Origin: Halichoerus grypus
Lineage: Eukaryota > Chordata > Mammalia > Carnivora > Phocidae
Reading direction: 5' to 3'
DNA: 64,000 bases
Assembly (NCBI RefSeq): GCF_964656455.1
Contig: NC_135725.1
Coordinates: 51,963,688-52,027,687, forward strand
In this document: piece after piece, positions 12,190-63,934 of the stretch
Layout of the letters: every line of letters starts with the position of its first letter
Position numbering within the stretch: position 1 is the stretch's first letter
Position numbers and translations under genes: made by a program
The notes under the pieces: model-generated
Seen by the model: the letters and a program-made list of their open reading frames with translations, nothing else
What the model was told of the DNA's origin: nothing
Database searches by the model: none

Positions 12190-13905
12190 GTGTATGCTTT
12201 TCTGTAAATAAAAATATTTATTTTAAAACTACAAAAGAAATACAACACTAAGTATGTGAAGCAATAAGTGAACGTCTTCCGTCTTCCTCACCCCACCCTT
12301 GATTTCTAAGCCTGACAATTTCATCATCCAAAGGTACCACTGTTATTAAATCGGTGTATGGCTTCTAGGCTTTTCTCTATATTTGGCAAAGATGAGATCA
12401 TGTATAATTGGTCAGTGTCTTGTCTTTATTTTATTTTTTATTTTGTTTTTTACATCTTGTGTTCTTAATGTATCAGGGACATAAATCCATGCAAGCTTCT
12501 AATATTCCATTGTATGTAAGATCCATCATTTATTTAGCCGTGCTCCTATTCATGAATTTTGTGGTGTTTCCAATTTGTAGCCATAAGCTGTGATGAATAT
12601 CCTTGCCGTGTCTTTGCATATTTTTACCAGTAATTATGGAAGATAGCTTTTTATAGTAATTTTAAAAATTAATATACAGCATAATTGACTTTGTGTGTGT
12701 GTACAGCCCTATGAGTTTTAATGTTTTAGAGATTTGTGCAGCTGCCACCACAATCAGGATACAGAACCATTCCATCACCGCAGAAGTCTTATCGGACGGA
12801 CCCTGTGTAGTCAAATCTCTCCCACTCCTAATCCCAGGCAACCACTCATCAGCTCTTCATCCTTAAAAGGCTTTCCTTTTCCAGAATGTCGTATAAATGC
12901 AGTTACACAGTATGTAGCCTTCTGATGCTGCCTTATTTTACTCAGCATAATACCATGTTGTTGCAAGTACCAACAGTTTGTTCCTTTCTGTTTTTGAGTA
13001 GTATTCCATTGTGTGCATGTTGATGCATTCATCTACTGAAGGTCGCTTGTATATTTCCAGTTTTGAGTGATTATAAATAAGTAGAGCTGCTATAAACATT
13101 CATTGCATAAACAAAAATTTTCATTTCTCTAGGGTAAATACCAGGAGTAGCCTTGCTGGGTGATATGATAAATATAAGTTTGACTTTATAAAAAAAATGT
13201 TGGAGCATTTTCACACAATTTCCCATTCATTTTACATCACGACCAACAACAGATGAGAGGCACAGTCTCCGTGCGTTCTAGCTAGCACTTAGTATTATCA
13301 GGGTTTTTTGATTGATAGTGTTGTTTTTAGCTGTTCCAATAGGTGTATATAGTAGTATCTCATTGTAGTTTTAATGAGCATTTCCCTAATGGCTAATGAA
13401 ATGGGACATCTTTCTGTATGCTTTTTTGCCATCCATAAGCCTTCTTTGGTGAAATGTCTCAAGTCTTTTGCCCATTACAAAAAATGAATTGTTTTCTTAT
13501 GGTTGAGTTTTGAGAGTGTTTTTTAATGCCTTCTGCATACGAATTGTTTGTCAGATATGTGACTTGCAAATATCCTCTCCCAGTCTGTAGTTTGTCTTCT
13601 TAACACTGTCATTTATAGACCAAAGTTTTAAATGTTGATAAAATCTAATTTGTTCATTTTTTTCTTTATGGATCACACTTGGTGTCATAGCTAACAACTC
13701 ACAGCCTAACCACAACATCATGAAGATTTTTCTTCCATATCCCCAACTTTTTATATTTTAACATTTTACAGGATTCATTTTCAGTTAATTTTTAAGGTTG
13801 GAGATTTTTGTTCAGGGCTCAGTTATTTTCGCATATGGATGTCCAATTGTTCCAACACTATTTCTTGAAAAGACCGACCTGTTGTCACTGAATTGTTGAA
13901 ACATT
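12190..13905 (-). mobile_element. L1M-type 3' ends, antisense
   Basis: The part from about 12650 (caccacaatcaggatacaga, ccaggcaaccactcatcagc, gtagtattccattgtg, ctctagggtaaatacc, to atatggatgtccaattgttc) is a typical antisense L1M 3' UTR plus ORF2 end. The piece before it (12190-12650) looks like a second, older L1 3' end. The two may be separate insertions. Confidence 0.8.
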
Positions 13906-13947
13906 TTTGATGTGAAATGGTGTAATATGAGTTTAGTTTAATTGTTA

Positions 13948-14165
13948 ATGGGTCTTGAAGCCAGTCTGCTTAAATTTGAATCTCAGTTCTACCACTAATT
14001 ACTTGTGTGACCATGACCAAGTACTTAACCTCCCTTTGCCTTAGTCTCCTTTTCTGTAAAACAAAGAGAGTTGCAGTGCCTACTCCATAAGATTGCTATG
14101 GTGATGATTATGTGTAATACACTTGAAGCAGCAGCTGACATGTAGTAAGTGACGAATTAGGGTTA
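13948..14165 (+). repeat. MIR, sense
   Basis: The phrases tctaccactaattacttgtg, accaagtacttaacctccct and ttttctgtaaaac give the MIR core and downstream part in order. Confidence 0.8.
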
Positions 14166-14350
14166 GCTTATATATAACTTTACAATTACTGTGGGTATCG
14201 CAAGCATGTCCTGTAAGTGCATTTCCAAGAAAATACAAAATATTGCAACCATTTCTTCTTCAACCTACTAGTTGGCTATTTGTATTTCTAAATCTATGAA
14301 TTGACACTAATTTATTTATATATTATATGTATTAACACTTTAAGTTTTAT

Positions 14351-14563
14351 TTTTTAATTTTTTTTATTTTTTTAAAGATTTTATTTATTTTTCAACAGAG
14401 GGAGAGAGACAGCGAGAGAGGGAACACAAGCAGGGGGAGTGGGAGAGGGAGAAGCAGGCTTCCCGCTGAGCAGGGAGCCCGATGTGGGGCTCGATCCCAG
14501 GACCCTGGGATCATGACCTGAGCTGAAGGCAGACGCTTAACAACTGAGCCACCCAGGTGCCCC
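14351..14563 (-). mobile_element. Carnivore tRNA-Lys SINE, antisense
   Basis: Well-kept copy ending gccacccaggtgcccc. The 17-base duplication aacactttaagttttat lies at 14334-14350 and 14564-14580. Little divergence suggests a recent insertion. Confidence 0.96.
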
Positions 14564-14574
14564 AACACTTTAAG

Positions 14575-14620
14575 TTTTATATATAACTTATATATAACTT
14601 ATATATATATATATATAAGT
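14575..14620. repeat. Tandem tatataactta and (TA)n tract
   Basis: Three copies of a tatataactta-like unit lead into a run of TA, directly after the SINE target duplication. Confidence 0.8.
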
Positions 14621-14639
14621 TTTTCCATTAGAGGGTTGG

Positions 14640-15420
14640 AACTTAAAGTTTTGGGGAAGGGAGAGGAGCTGGAGGTTGAATCAGCCAATGGCCAATAACT
14701 AAGTTATGAGTCAATGAGTGAAGCCTCCGTAAAAACCCAAAAGGACTGGTTCAGAGAGCTTCCAGGTTGGTGAGCACAGAGCTGGGGATTCAGGGACAGT
14801 GGTGCTCCTGGAGAGGGCATGGAAGCTCCCAGACCTCTCTCCATACCTTGCCCTCGGTACCTCTTCATCTGGCTTTTGATTTGTATCCTTTATCATATCA
14901 TTTAATGAACTGGTAAACCCCTTTCTTTGAGTTCTTTGAGCCCCTCTAGCAAATTAAAAGGAGCCACTCCAGCAAACCTCCTAAGGAGGAGATTCCGGGA
15001 ACCTCTGCTTTATAGCTGGTCAGTCAGAAGTACAAGGAACACCCTGCCCTTGCAGCTGACATCGAAGTCCAAGGAAGAGGGTTTGGGAACCTCCAATCTG
15101 TAGCCCAGTGGAGAAGCACAGATAACAGCCTGGACTTGTGACTGGTGTCTGAAACAGGGTGGGGGTGGGTAGTTTTACAAGACTGAGTGAGCCCTTACTC
15201 TGTGGAATCTGATGCTATCTCCGGGTACATAATGTCAGAATTGGGTGGAATTCTCAGACACCTTGCTGGTGTCCAAGCATTGCTTGGTGTGGGATGTTGG
15301 GGAACTCCCACGTTGGAATTGGGTCCAGGAACCCAAAAAGAGTTGGTGTCAGTAGACCTATAAAATGGAATATAAATACCTTTCTTCACTATTAGTATAA
15401 GAATTTTGGTGTACAGTGTT
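14640..15420 (+). mobile_element. Probable ERV-type LTR remnant
   Basis: The phrases gtgaagcctccgtaaaaacc, agagagcttccaggttggtg, gagagggcatggaagctcc, tctagcaaatta and gctggtcagtcagaagtac match a retrovirus-like LTR family known to me from mammalian genomes, in sense orientation. Family name not certain. No viral coding sequence is seen beside it. Confidence 0.55.
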
Positions 15421-17149
15421 TGTGAAGCACCCAGCACAGTACCTATTAAGGAGTGTATGATAAAGAGTGCTAGCTTTTGTCCCTACAGGGTATAATCTGA
15501 GGCCTGCTGGCAAGGCTACCCTTCTTCCTTTGTCAATCTCTTCATAGCAACTATCATGATCCTAAACTTTTTCCATTACAGACTCATTTCTTTTGTTTGT
15601 TCTTCTTTTTGTTTGTTCTCAGTGTGTGGTCACTTTAGGCTATTCTTGATTATTCTCTTTTTTGTGCAAGCAAGTCAATCAAATTGGCTTCTCTATCAGG
15701 AACTGGAGATCAGGGCACAGAGGAGTTAAAGAGTTTTGTTTAATTCTGTCTAGGAGGATATAGATATTAGGTTGTAGAAGTAGACATGCATACCTTTGGG
15801 CAGCCTAAGGGTGGAGGTGAACTTGGCAGGTGATTGAATCGGGAGAAGGGCCCAGAAAGAATAGGTGGCCTGGCACCAATTGTGGATTCCTCTCACAGCT
15901 GATACATTTCCTGGTGCAAATGAACGTGGTCCAATTAGGGAGCAGTCTTCTCTCAGGGTGAAGTGGACAGGAAAGATTGTAAGGCAGCATTGCAAGGCTT
16001 GGGGAAATTTGCGAGGTGGGCGGACTTCATTTCTGGGTATTCCCAATCTCTCTGTCCTGTACCCTTTCCGGATTTTTGGCTGCCTCTCCTCAAGGTCTTT
16101 CCTCCCTTGCCTCAGCTTCTACCAAGCTCCAGGATTCTCCAGGTACCATCCTGCCAGATCTGTAAACATTCCAAATTCCCTCACATTAAAGATCTGTCCA
16201 TTTACACTCCTACTCCCGGTGACAGCAAGGGCCCTGGAGAGAAATCAACATTTGGGGACTGGCTTTACCATTGCCTTTCATGTGATCACTGATCAGTCTC
16301 TTGTCTATAGGCCTCAGTTTACCTTTTATACATTGTGAGGCTTGCACCGGGCAGTCTCTCAAGTCCCCTTCAGTTTAAACAAGCCTTGATGTGATGGTAC
16401 CATGCTACCTCCACCCCTACCATATGGAACAGAGCTTGCAAGTAAGTGTACATGTGTGCTTGATACTCAGTGAAGTCTCACAGTGTGGACGTTCTGCCTA
16501 TTCCCTGGAAATAAAAAGTTTCCTGCCAACTGACTTATGCTAATTCTAACTAGAAGATGTGTTACTTATCCTGGTGTTCTAAGGTGGGGAGAGGGTGCCA
16601 TTTCCTCCAGGAGACAGACAAGGACCCTATTTGGCTGGGAGGCAGGGATGGGAAACAGGCATGCCCTTTGGGCAAACTGGCTTGGCACAACTCCTGGTGA
16701 GAACAGTTTGTTGTTAGAGAGGCAAGGCCTAGTCACATCAAGGATGTCCTTGTCTAACTCCAAGCTCCCAATTATACAATAAAAAAGTTAGCAACTTCCT
16801 TTAGTTATTTCTAGTCTTGTACGTTTTAGTATCTTCTCGTTAATTGCCCAATACCTTCTTGGAAGGAACCTTGAGGATAACGTTATTGCTCAGAGACTTA
16901 CTACATACATAAAAGGATCATGGAGAACAAAAAGAGATTAAAGTGTTGGAAGCATGCCCGGGAACTGGATTTCTTCAGAGGAGGCAAGAAAGCAGAGAAG
17001 ATACTAAAAATATTTTAACATGGACACATAGAAATGGCTCTAGTAGTTCTTAGGATCCAGTAAGAAGAAACTAATGCCAACTTTAGGATAGATTTAAGAA
17101 AGAACATTCTAGAAGTGAGTCCTATTAAATAATCATTCTTAAAAGCCTG
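15421..17149. other. Intron 1, no recognised gene
   Basis: Mixed sequence. Several overlapping open frames near 15750-16340 occur in different frames and strands and resemble no protein family. A gcctcagttt phrase near 16311 hints at a MIR piece. Confidence 0.35.
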
Positions 17150-17535
17150 CTTCATAGTTACCTTTTCGGGGAAAACTGTTCTGTCTTTTCATATCCCTTT
17201 TGCTTTACCTGAGTAAGTCCATCTCTCCTTCAGGCCAGATGTCACTTCCTGAGGGAGATTTACCTGAGCCACAAACCCTTCCCCCACTCTAGCCAAGTCT
17301 GATTAAGTTCACCATTATGCTATCCCATAGCAACTTGTCATTCTTTCTCATAGTATTTATCATGGTTCCAGGGTTACATTTATTTATGTACTTAGTTTCC
17401 CACATCTGTCTTTCCCATTTGCCTGTAAGCTACATGAGGGTTGAGATCATCAGCTTTATTCATTGTTGTGTCTCCAAGATGGAGCACAGTCTCCGGTACA
17501 AGGGAAGTGCTCAGGACATTTGTTTAGTAGATGGA
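17150..17535 (+). repeat. L2 3' end
   Basis: The order gatgtcacttcctgagggag, then agcaacttgtcattctttct, then gtaagctacatgagggttga, then attgttgtgtctccaagatg, then agtgctcaggacatttg is the L2 3' end in sense. Confidence 0.8.
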
Positions 17536-18465
17536 TGGACATATAAATGGCTTTATGAGAGGTTTTTAAACTATAGATAATTTTCCTTTTCTGGACAGTA
17601 AATAAAAAAAAAAATATTCCGCCAAATATCCTGGATAGTTTGGGGGTTGGCTTGGCTTCTTTGGCTTTTTGCCAATTCCCTCATTCCAGAAATGCTTTGG
17701 CTAAGATAGTGTTCATTGACATTTTAAATATTTGGAAGTTTAAGATATCTACTGCTGTTACAAAGGCGAGACATCCAAGAACACCTTGGAAAGAAAGGTT
17801 TTAAATGTGGTCAGTATCAAATTTCCAAGAAATCATTCATACAGTTGTTCTGAAGACATGATACCTTACTCTAAACACATATCAATGAAACTTTACCAAT
17901 ACTACAATTCTAAGGTGAGAAGAAGCATAAAGAAATGGCCTCAGTATGCAATAATTTAACCTGCTTTTTCTACTTAGCCTGCCAGTGATTTGAAGGCCGG
18001 GGAGCCGGGTTAATCAGAACTTCACTATTTGCGGCAGTCCCGAACTTGAATGTGGGAAGAGAGTGACAGCAGGCTAATGAGAATAAGCATGTTGTGTTGC
18101 ATTGGAATGTATTTTCATTGATAATCACATTTAACCTTTCAGTTTTTTCATCTGTAAAAAGAAAAGTAGTTAAAAGTGGTGATCTTTGAGGTTTTATATG
18201 TTTTTATTAAGCAAAATAATTTTTTTTTGAGAAATGAAAGCTTACATGAAGTGTAAGTATAAAAAAAACAGAAGTTGAGCGGCTCCTTGAGAGCATGTAC
18301 GTGTGATAATTTCACCTCCACCAGTCTCAGAAACTTCTGGAACAACATTTTAGAAAACGAGAAATAACTCCTTGAAATACAGTTTGAAAAATGGCTCAAT
18401 CTCTAATTTCTAAATCAATTAAGTTCTAGTATATGGGTGTTGATTTAGGGCCACAATCCTTTCTA
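17536..18465. other. Intron 1, no recognised feature
   Basis: AT-rich unique-looking sequence with a short A run near 17606. No exon or named repeat. Confidence 0.4.
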
Positions 18466-20100
18466 TAATAATTTTTAAAAATATTTTTATTAAAAAAATT
18501 TAATTACAGTGTAGTTAACATTCAGTGTTATATTAGTTTCAGGTGTACAATATAGTGATTCAGCAATTCCATATATTACTCAGTGCTCATCAAGATAAGT
18601 GTATTCTTGGGGCACCTGGGTGGCTCAGTCCTTTAAGCGTCCGACTCTTGATCTCAGCTCAGGTCATGATCTCAGGGTGGTGAGATTCAGCCCCACGTTG
18701 GGCTCTGCTCTCAGCGAAGAGTCTGCTTCACATTCTCTCTTTCCCTCTCCCTCCACCCCTCCCACTGCTCCCGTACGCTCTCACTCTCTCAAGTAAATAA
18801 ATAAATCTTAAAAAAAAAAAATTAAGCTTACTCTTAATCCCCTTTATCCTATTTCCCCCATCCTGCCACCCACCTCCCCTCTGGTGACCCTCTGTTTGTT
18901 TCCTACAGTGAAGAAACAGTTTTTTGGTTTGTCTCTTATGTCCCCCTTTATTCATTTATTTTGTTTCTTAAATTCCATATATGAGTGAAATCGTATGGTA
19001 TTTGTCTTTCTCTGACTGACTCATTTCACTTAGCCTAATATTCTCTAGCTCCATCCATGTTGTTGTGAATGGCAAGATTTCATTCTTTCTTATGGCTGAA
19101 TACTATGTTATTGTGTATGTGTATGCTTCCATACACATATACTGCTTCCATAATTGGGCTACTGTAAATAACGCCGTTATAAACATCAGATGCATATATC
19201 CCTTTGATTTCATGTTTTTGTATTCTTAGCATAAATACCCAGTAGTGCAATTACTGAATCATAGGGTAGTCCTTTTTTAAATTTTTTGAGGAAACTCCAT
19301 ACTGTTTTCCACAGTGGCTGCACCAGTTTGCATTCCTACCAAAGGTGTGCAAGTGTTCCTTTCTTCCACATTCTCACCAACACTTGTCGTTTCTTGAGTT
19401 TTTGATTTTTAGCCATTCTGACAGACGTGAGGTGGTATCTCATTGTGGTTTTGATTTGCATTTCCCTGATGATGAGTGACGTTGAGCATCTTTCTATGTG
19501 TCTGTTGGCCGTCTGTATGTCTTCTTAGAAGAAATGTCTGTTCATGTCTTCTGCCCATTTTTAAATTGGATTATTATTATTATTATTATTGGCATTGAGT
19601 TGTATAAGTTCTTTATATATATTTGGATACTAACCCTTTATTGGATATGTCATTTGCAAATATCTTTTCCCATTCAGTAGGTTGTCTTTTAGTTTGTTGG
19701 TTATTTCCTTTGTTGTGCAGAGCTTTTTATTTTAATACAGTCCCAATAGTTTATTTTTGCTTTTGTTTCCCTTGCCTCAGGAGACATATCTAAAAAGATG
19801 CTGTTATGGCTGATATCAGAAAATTACTGCCTATGCTCTCTTCTCGGATTTTTATGGTTTGTCTCACATTTAGGTCCTTAATTCATTTTGAATTTCTTTT
19901 TGTGTACAGTGTAAGAAAGTAGTTCAGTTTCATTCATGAATGTAGCTGTTTAGTTTTTCCAACACCATTTGTTGAAGAGACTGTTTTTTTCCCATTGCGT
20001 ATTCATACTTCCTTTGTTGAAGATTAATTGACCATATAATTGCGAGTTTATTTCTGGCCTTTCTGTTCTGTTCCATTGATCTGTGTGTCTATTTTTCTAT
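18466..20100 (-). mobile_element. L1 3' half, antisense, split by a SINE
   Basis: The 3' UTR part (ttagtttcaggtgtacaata) is followed by the antisense ORF2 end (tatgagtgaaatcgtatggt, tagctccatccatgttgttg, cagtggctgcaccagtttgc, ttgatttgcatttccctgat). Many stops interrupt ORF2, so it is a dead copy. Confidence 0.9.
18609..18822 (+). mobile_element. Carnivore tRNA-Lys SINE inside the L1
   Basis: Head ggggcacctgggtggctcag and poly-A end. The imperfect target duplication taagtgtattctt / taagcttactctt (18596-18608, 18823-18835) is L1 sequence, so the SINE landed in the L1 after it was fixed. Sequence gactcttgatctcagctcag marks an older SINE type. Confidence 0.93.
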
Positions 20101-20109
20101 GGCTATTTT

Positions 20110-20490
20110 TGTTTGTTTGTTTCAAGTTTTTATTTAAATTCTGGTTAGTTAACATATAGGGTAATATTGGTTTCAGGAGTAGAATTTAGGGATTGATCAC
20201 TTACATATAACATCCAGTGCTCATCACAAGTGCACTCCTTAATCCCCATCACCCATTTAGCCCATCCTCCATTTAGCCCATCCCCCACCCACGGCCCTCC
20301 ATCAACCCTCAGTTTGTTCTCTATCATTAAGAGTCTCTTATGGTTTGCTTCCCTCTTTTCTCCCCCCTTCCTCTATGTTCATCTGTTTTGTTTCTTAAAT
20401 TCCACGTATGAGTGAAATCATGTGGTATTTGTCTTTCTCTGAGTGACTTATTTCACTTAGCATAATACACTCTAGCTCCATCCACATCTA
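20110..20490 (-). mobile_element. Second L1 3' end, antisense, 5'-truncated
   Basis: Again ctggttagttaacatatagg, ggtttcaggagtagaattta, agtgctcatcacaagtgc, and agagtctcttatggtttgct, typical carnivore L1 3' UTR, ending in the tagctccatccac part of ORF2. Confidence 0.88.
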
Positions 20491-21544
20491 TGACTGTTTG
20501 TAGAGAAAAGTATTTCTTTGTCTTACTTAATGAGTCATTATTCAGAGCAACATTGAATACAAGAAAATCTAAGTGCAAAAACAATTAATAAACATTTTGA
20601 GTGTACCACAATGCAATTTAATAAGCAAATGTTACTGTGAAAGATTAGATGACGTGCTGTATAGCCCACAAATGACAGAATGAGCAAAATAACATTTTAG
20701 GATATTATGCTTCAACTGTGTTGGACAATCATTTGTTAACTTGGCAGATGCCATGTCATGATGGAAAGCATTTCCTTACAAATAAGACACATTTTAGGCA
20801 AATATTAAAAAGCGTTTGCAAGGTCTTTGCTAAGGAAAAATAATATCAATCCCCAAAGCATAAAAGATGCAGGAAATTCAATATGCGTCTTACTTACTCA
20901 TTTGGCAAACGCAGCCATGATGCTGGACGTGTCAAGAGCTAAGCACTGGATTTGACCAGAGCCCTTGAGACTATGCTTGAGGTGACACAACTGCACGCCT
21001 GTCCCCAGCGGGACTTGGGGAAGACAGCGCTATAATGTAGGAAAAGGTGTTAGGCCCAGGGGCTGATACGGTGTGAGCCCAGATGGGGTCTGTCTGTGGC
21101 AGTTTTTCTGAGGCACACGTCCCCAGTAGTGGGTTCCTCTGCGGCAGCTGCTGTGCACCCACAGTCACACCTCTCACAGTGTCAGCGGCTGAACTCTTTC
21201 AAGAAGCCACAGGCCACAGCTGTGCCTATTGCCTTAGGGCCCCCGCTCCTTTATGCTCTTTGAGAAGCCAAGTGTGGCTACCCTTCTTCTCCCTGTTGGC
21301 AAGGGTTGGTTTGTTTGTTTCCCAAAAACAAACAAACAAACCCATGTTTTTTCCCCCAGCGTTGTAGAATGGTGTCATGTTTCCTATTAGTCCAAAGAAG
21401 AGAGAAAGAGAAAAATGTATTACTTGGAAGCAATCCAAAGAGATTTGGTTGTAGGGACAAATGATGAGAGACGCATATATTCCTCTGGCTCTTGATTCCC
21501 TTCCAAATGCATCTTTTTAAGGGAAGAGTGATAGCATTTAGTCT
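20491..21544. other. Intron 1, repeat-poor segment
   Basis: No exon or clear repeat. A caaa-type motif with a mirrored gttt stretch (about 21308-21341) forms a short inverted repeat: ggtttgtttgtttcc, then aaacaaacaaacaaaccc. Confidence 0.4.
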
Positions 21545-21765
21545 TTACATTCAATTTTTATGTGTAGGTATTATTCAAATGGTTCAAAAGCCAGCATATA
21601 TAAGTATACGGTGAAAAACCTCCCTCATCATGTTCCCCAGCTACCCCGCTCTCCCCTAATGGGTCACTCTTGTTCTCAGTTTCATGTCTCACCTTCCAGA
21701 ATTTTTTTAGGCATATATGGACAAGTACAAATACATACTCTCGTTTCAGGAAAACTAAGTAGATG
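21545..21765 (-). mobile_element. Old L1 (L1ME-like) 3' fragment, antisense
   Basis: The run attcaaatggttcaaaagcc, then acggtgaaaaacctccctca, then tctcaccttccagaattttt matches old antisense L1 3' UTR text. Confidence 0.5.
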
Positions 21766-23009
21766 ATTTTTAAGATCCATCCCAGGATCTGATAGGTATT
21801 TCTTCTCCTCTCCAAAGCTCACATACAAAATCCTTCTGATACTTCACTGTAAATGGCATTACAAAGGACAGACAACTCACTGGTGGGAGAGGGCTTCCTG
21901 TAAGTGGCTTGCTGAATAAGGGGAGGAAAGCATAGTCCAGTCTGGACCCTCGGAAGTACACGATTTCCCTTTCTGTCACTGAGAATAAAGGGAGAGAACT
22001 GGGAGGAGCAAAAGGAAAAAGAAACCAGATCCATACCCAGAAACAATGTACAGATGAAGTGTGGCTGTCTTTTCAAATCAGCTGCGTTTTCTATTATTTC
22101 CTAAAGTCATTAAATAAACCAGAGCCAGTGCCAGAGCGAGTTCAGTGAGTTCAGAGCAGATCCCTTGGTTTTGGCAAGTCACTCCCCTGGTCCTAGAAAT
22201 GAGGCTGGATTGACCCGGAGCTGAAAGAATTACGGCGTTTCCTTCCTCTGATGACTCTCTCTGGGAACATGCCTGGAATGAGTGAATGTGGGAGACAAGG
22301 TGCTGTTCACTCTGAGGCACAGCTGGACCCACATATGGAGGCGAGCTGGGCTCCAGTGTTATTTTTGGAGGCCCTAGTTCCACTACTAGTTTTCCTCACT
22401 TACCCTCTCTTACAACATTTTTCTTATCCCAACCCCTGTCTCTTCTCTGGAGATTGTGAAGTTACTATTGAGGCTTGGAGCCAGATAGATGCTTCAGGGT
22501 AAGATACACCCATTCAAGGCAAGATTTTCTCCCTCAATCCCATGTATGGAGTTAACATTACAAGAAAAAAAAATAGCTCACATTCCCATTTACATTAAGA
22601 CTTGACTTTGACATTCTTCTTAATTAATCAGATAAAAATGTAACTCCTAATAGTGTCATTCTCAAAACATCACTGCATGCATCCAACACTGGTAGTTGCC
22701 ATTTAAAAAAATTGTATGAGGACTTTATGGCAGGCATAATGCTTAACATAAGCAGAGGCTCAAAAAAGATCTGGTAAATGAATACCAATCAACCCTAAAT
22801 ACTTAGCAACCATTGATCAGCTTTCTGTGGCATTTTATAAAAACCGTAACATTTGCTTTTTTTCTTTAAACTCAGTAATTCTCAGAACAGCCTTTTAAAT
22901 ATGGGCAAGGAAGTCAGTTTAGATTCAGAAGAACACTTTCACTTTTAACCTCATTATTCTGGAGGTGGGAATGGTGAACTTGAATCAAGCAGATCTGGAA
23001 TAAAATTTG
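21766..23009. other. Intron 1, repeat-poor segment
   Basis: No gene or clear repeat recognised apart from a weak MIR/L2-like piece near 22710-22790. Open frames on both strands are short and unrelated to known proteins. Confidence 0.4.
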
Positions 23010-23043
23010 CCCATCCATCCATCACCCACCCACCCACCCATCC
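23010..23043. repeat. CCAT/CCCA microsatellite
   Basis: Repeated ccat units followed by ccca units, next to the ancient repeat that begins at about 23035. Confidence 0.9.
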
Positions 23044-23160
23044 AACAAATATTTATTAAGTCCTTTATATCCGGAGACTAGGCAGGGTATTCCTATATAT
23101 GTCAGTGTGAACAAAAGAGCTTCAATCCTTGTCTTCATGGAACTTGCCATCCATTGTGCT
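23035..23160 (+). repeat. Ancient interspersed repeat fragment
   Basis: The phrases caacaaatatttattaagtc and cttgtcttcatggaacttgc match the same old family seen at 12060. Confidence 0.5.
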
Positions 23161-23307
23161 TGACCTGTCAAGCCCCCTGATCATTGTATGTAGACTTGGG
23201 GATCAACCATCACTTGAGCCAGAGAACATCCTCCATCCCTAGTATTCCACACTTGACAGGAGCAGAGCATAGGCACAGATTTCATTTGTTCATCTTAGAA
23301 ACTTTGG

Positions 23308-23362
23308 AAATCAGAAGAGAAGAGAAGAGAGGGGAGGGAGGTAAGAGAAGGGGAAGAACATG
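23308..23362. repeat. Purine-rich GA tract
   Basis: Imperfect agaga/gggag run, purine-only over most of its length. Confidence 0.7.
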
Positions 23363-23539
23363 AAAAGAAGGGATTTTCTTTTCTAAAATGCGCTTCATCA
23401 TTTATGGAATAACTTCTAAAGGCCAGATAGAATTTCATTTTTACATTTGGGGAGGGTTGAGGTTTGGGCCTAGGTGTTCAGGAAACAGAACAGAGAGAAC
23501 CGAAATAATGGTCATTGTTGACCCCATATACAGCTGACA

Positions 23540-23900
23540 CGGTGCTTAGGAAGTTAGGTACTTTATCTCATTTAATCTTTACAAGAATCCTGCAAGATGG
23601 GTCTTGTTAGCCTCGTTTTTTTAAAATGACTTTATTTTTTTAAAAGATTTTATTTATTTGAAAGAGAGAGTGAGCGAGCAAGAGAGCAGGAGCAGGAAGA
23701 GGGAGAGGGAGAAGCAGATTCTTCTGCTGAGCAGGGAACCAGACACAGGGCTGGATCCCAGGACCCCGGGATCATGACCTGAGCCGAAGGCAGACACTTA
23801 ACCAACTGAGCCACCCAGTTGCCCTCGTTAGCCTCATTTTAAAGATGAGGCAAATGAAGCTCAGAAGGAAATGTGGACCTCACTCAGTCCTTCTCTAGTG
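23540..23900 (-). repeat. MIR, antisense, split by a SINE
   Basis: The part gtactttatctcatttaatc, then acaagaatcctgcaagatgg before the SINE continues as cctcattttaaagatgaggc after it, matching the antisense MIR core. Confidence 0.75.
23615..23826 (-). mobile_element. Carnivore tRNA-Lys SINE inside the MIR
   Basis: Ends gccacccagttgccct. A short target duplication gttagcctc lies at 23606-23614 and 23827-23835. It splits the older MIR copy. Confidence 0.93.
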
Positions 23901-24054
23901 GAATTCTTTGACAACGATGAGAGTGTATAAAGTTAGCATACAGTGTATATAGTTGATATATTTCTTGAGAATACTTTACTGTGGCAGTACCACATTATCA
24001 TTAATTTTTAATAATTAGAATTATTTTCATTAATAATTAATGACAATAATGCTA

Positions 24055-24290
24055 TTGTTGTGAATTTAACTCAACAAGCATTTGCTGAACACCTAGCTAA
24101 TGTCACAGACACTAAACTGGGTAGGGATATAACGCACAGCTTTGCTTTGGGGAATGGAAAATAACTGAGAGTCCACGGCAGCTACGGTGTGCAGTGGGGC
24201 AGGAGAGGTTAGTAGGGTCTAGGTGATGCCATGGTAAAGAGTTTTGGATCTTGTCCTATGGAACAGTAGCATTTTAGGAAGACGGCTCCC
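24055..24290 (+). repeat. Ancient interspersed repeat fragments
   Basis: The phrase caacaagcatttgctgaaca, then actaaactgggtagggatat belongs to the old family seen at 23035. The following gatgccatggtaaagagttt, then cctatggaacagtagcattt resembles another old family also seen near 48000. The end is about 100 bases from exon 2. Confidence 0.4.
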
Positions 24291-24362
24291 AAGCTATTTT
24301 TAGCCAGGACTTGGTAAGCACCCATTTATCCTGGGGAGCCATGTTAATAACCTTCCTCATAG

Positions 24363-63934
<39,572 letters not shown>

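Noticed and set aside
15750..16338. Overlapping open frames on both strands, up to 157 codons
   Set aside because: Different frames compete over the same bases and none resembles a protein family.
19498..19680. Possible active L1
   Set aside because: The ORF2 part is antisense, truncated and full of stops; no full-length L1 is present.
23010..23043. CRISPR-like short repeats
   Set aside because: Simple microsatellite in a mammalian intron with no spacers.
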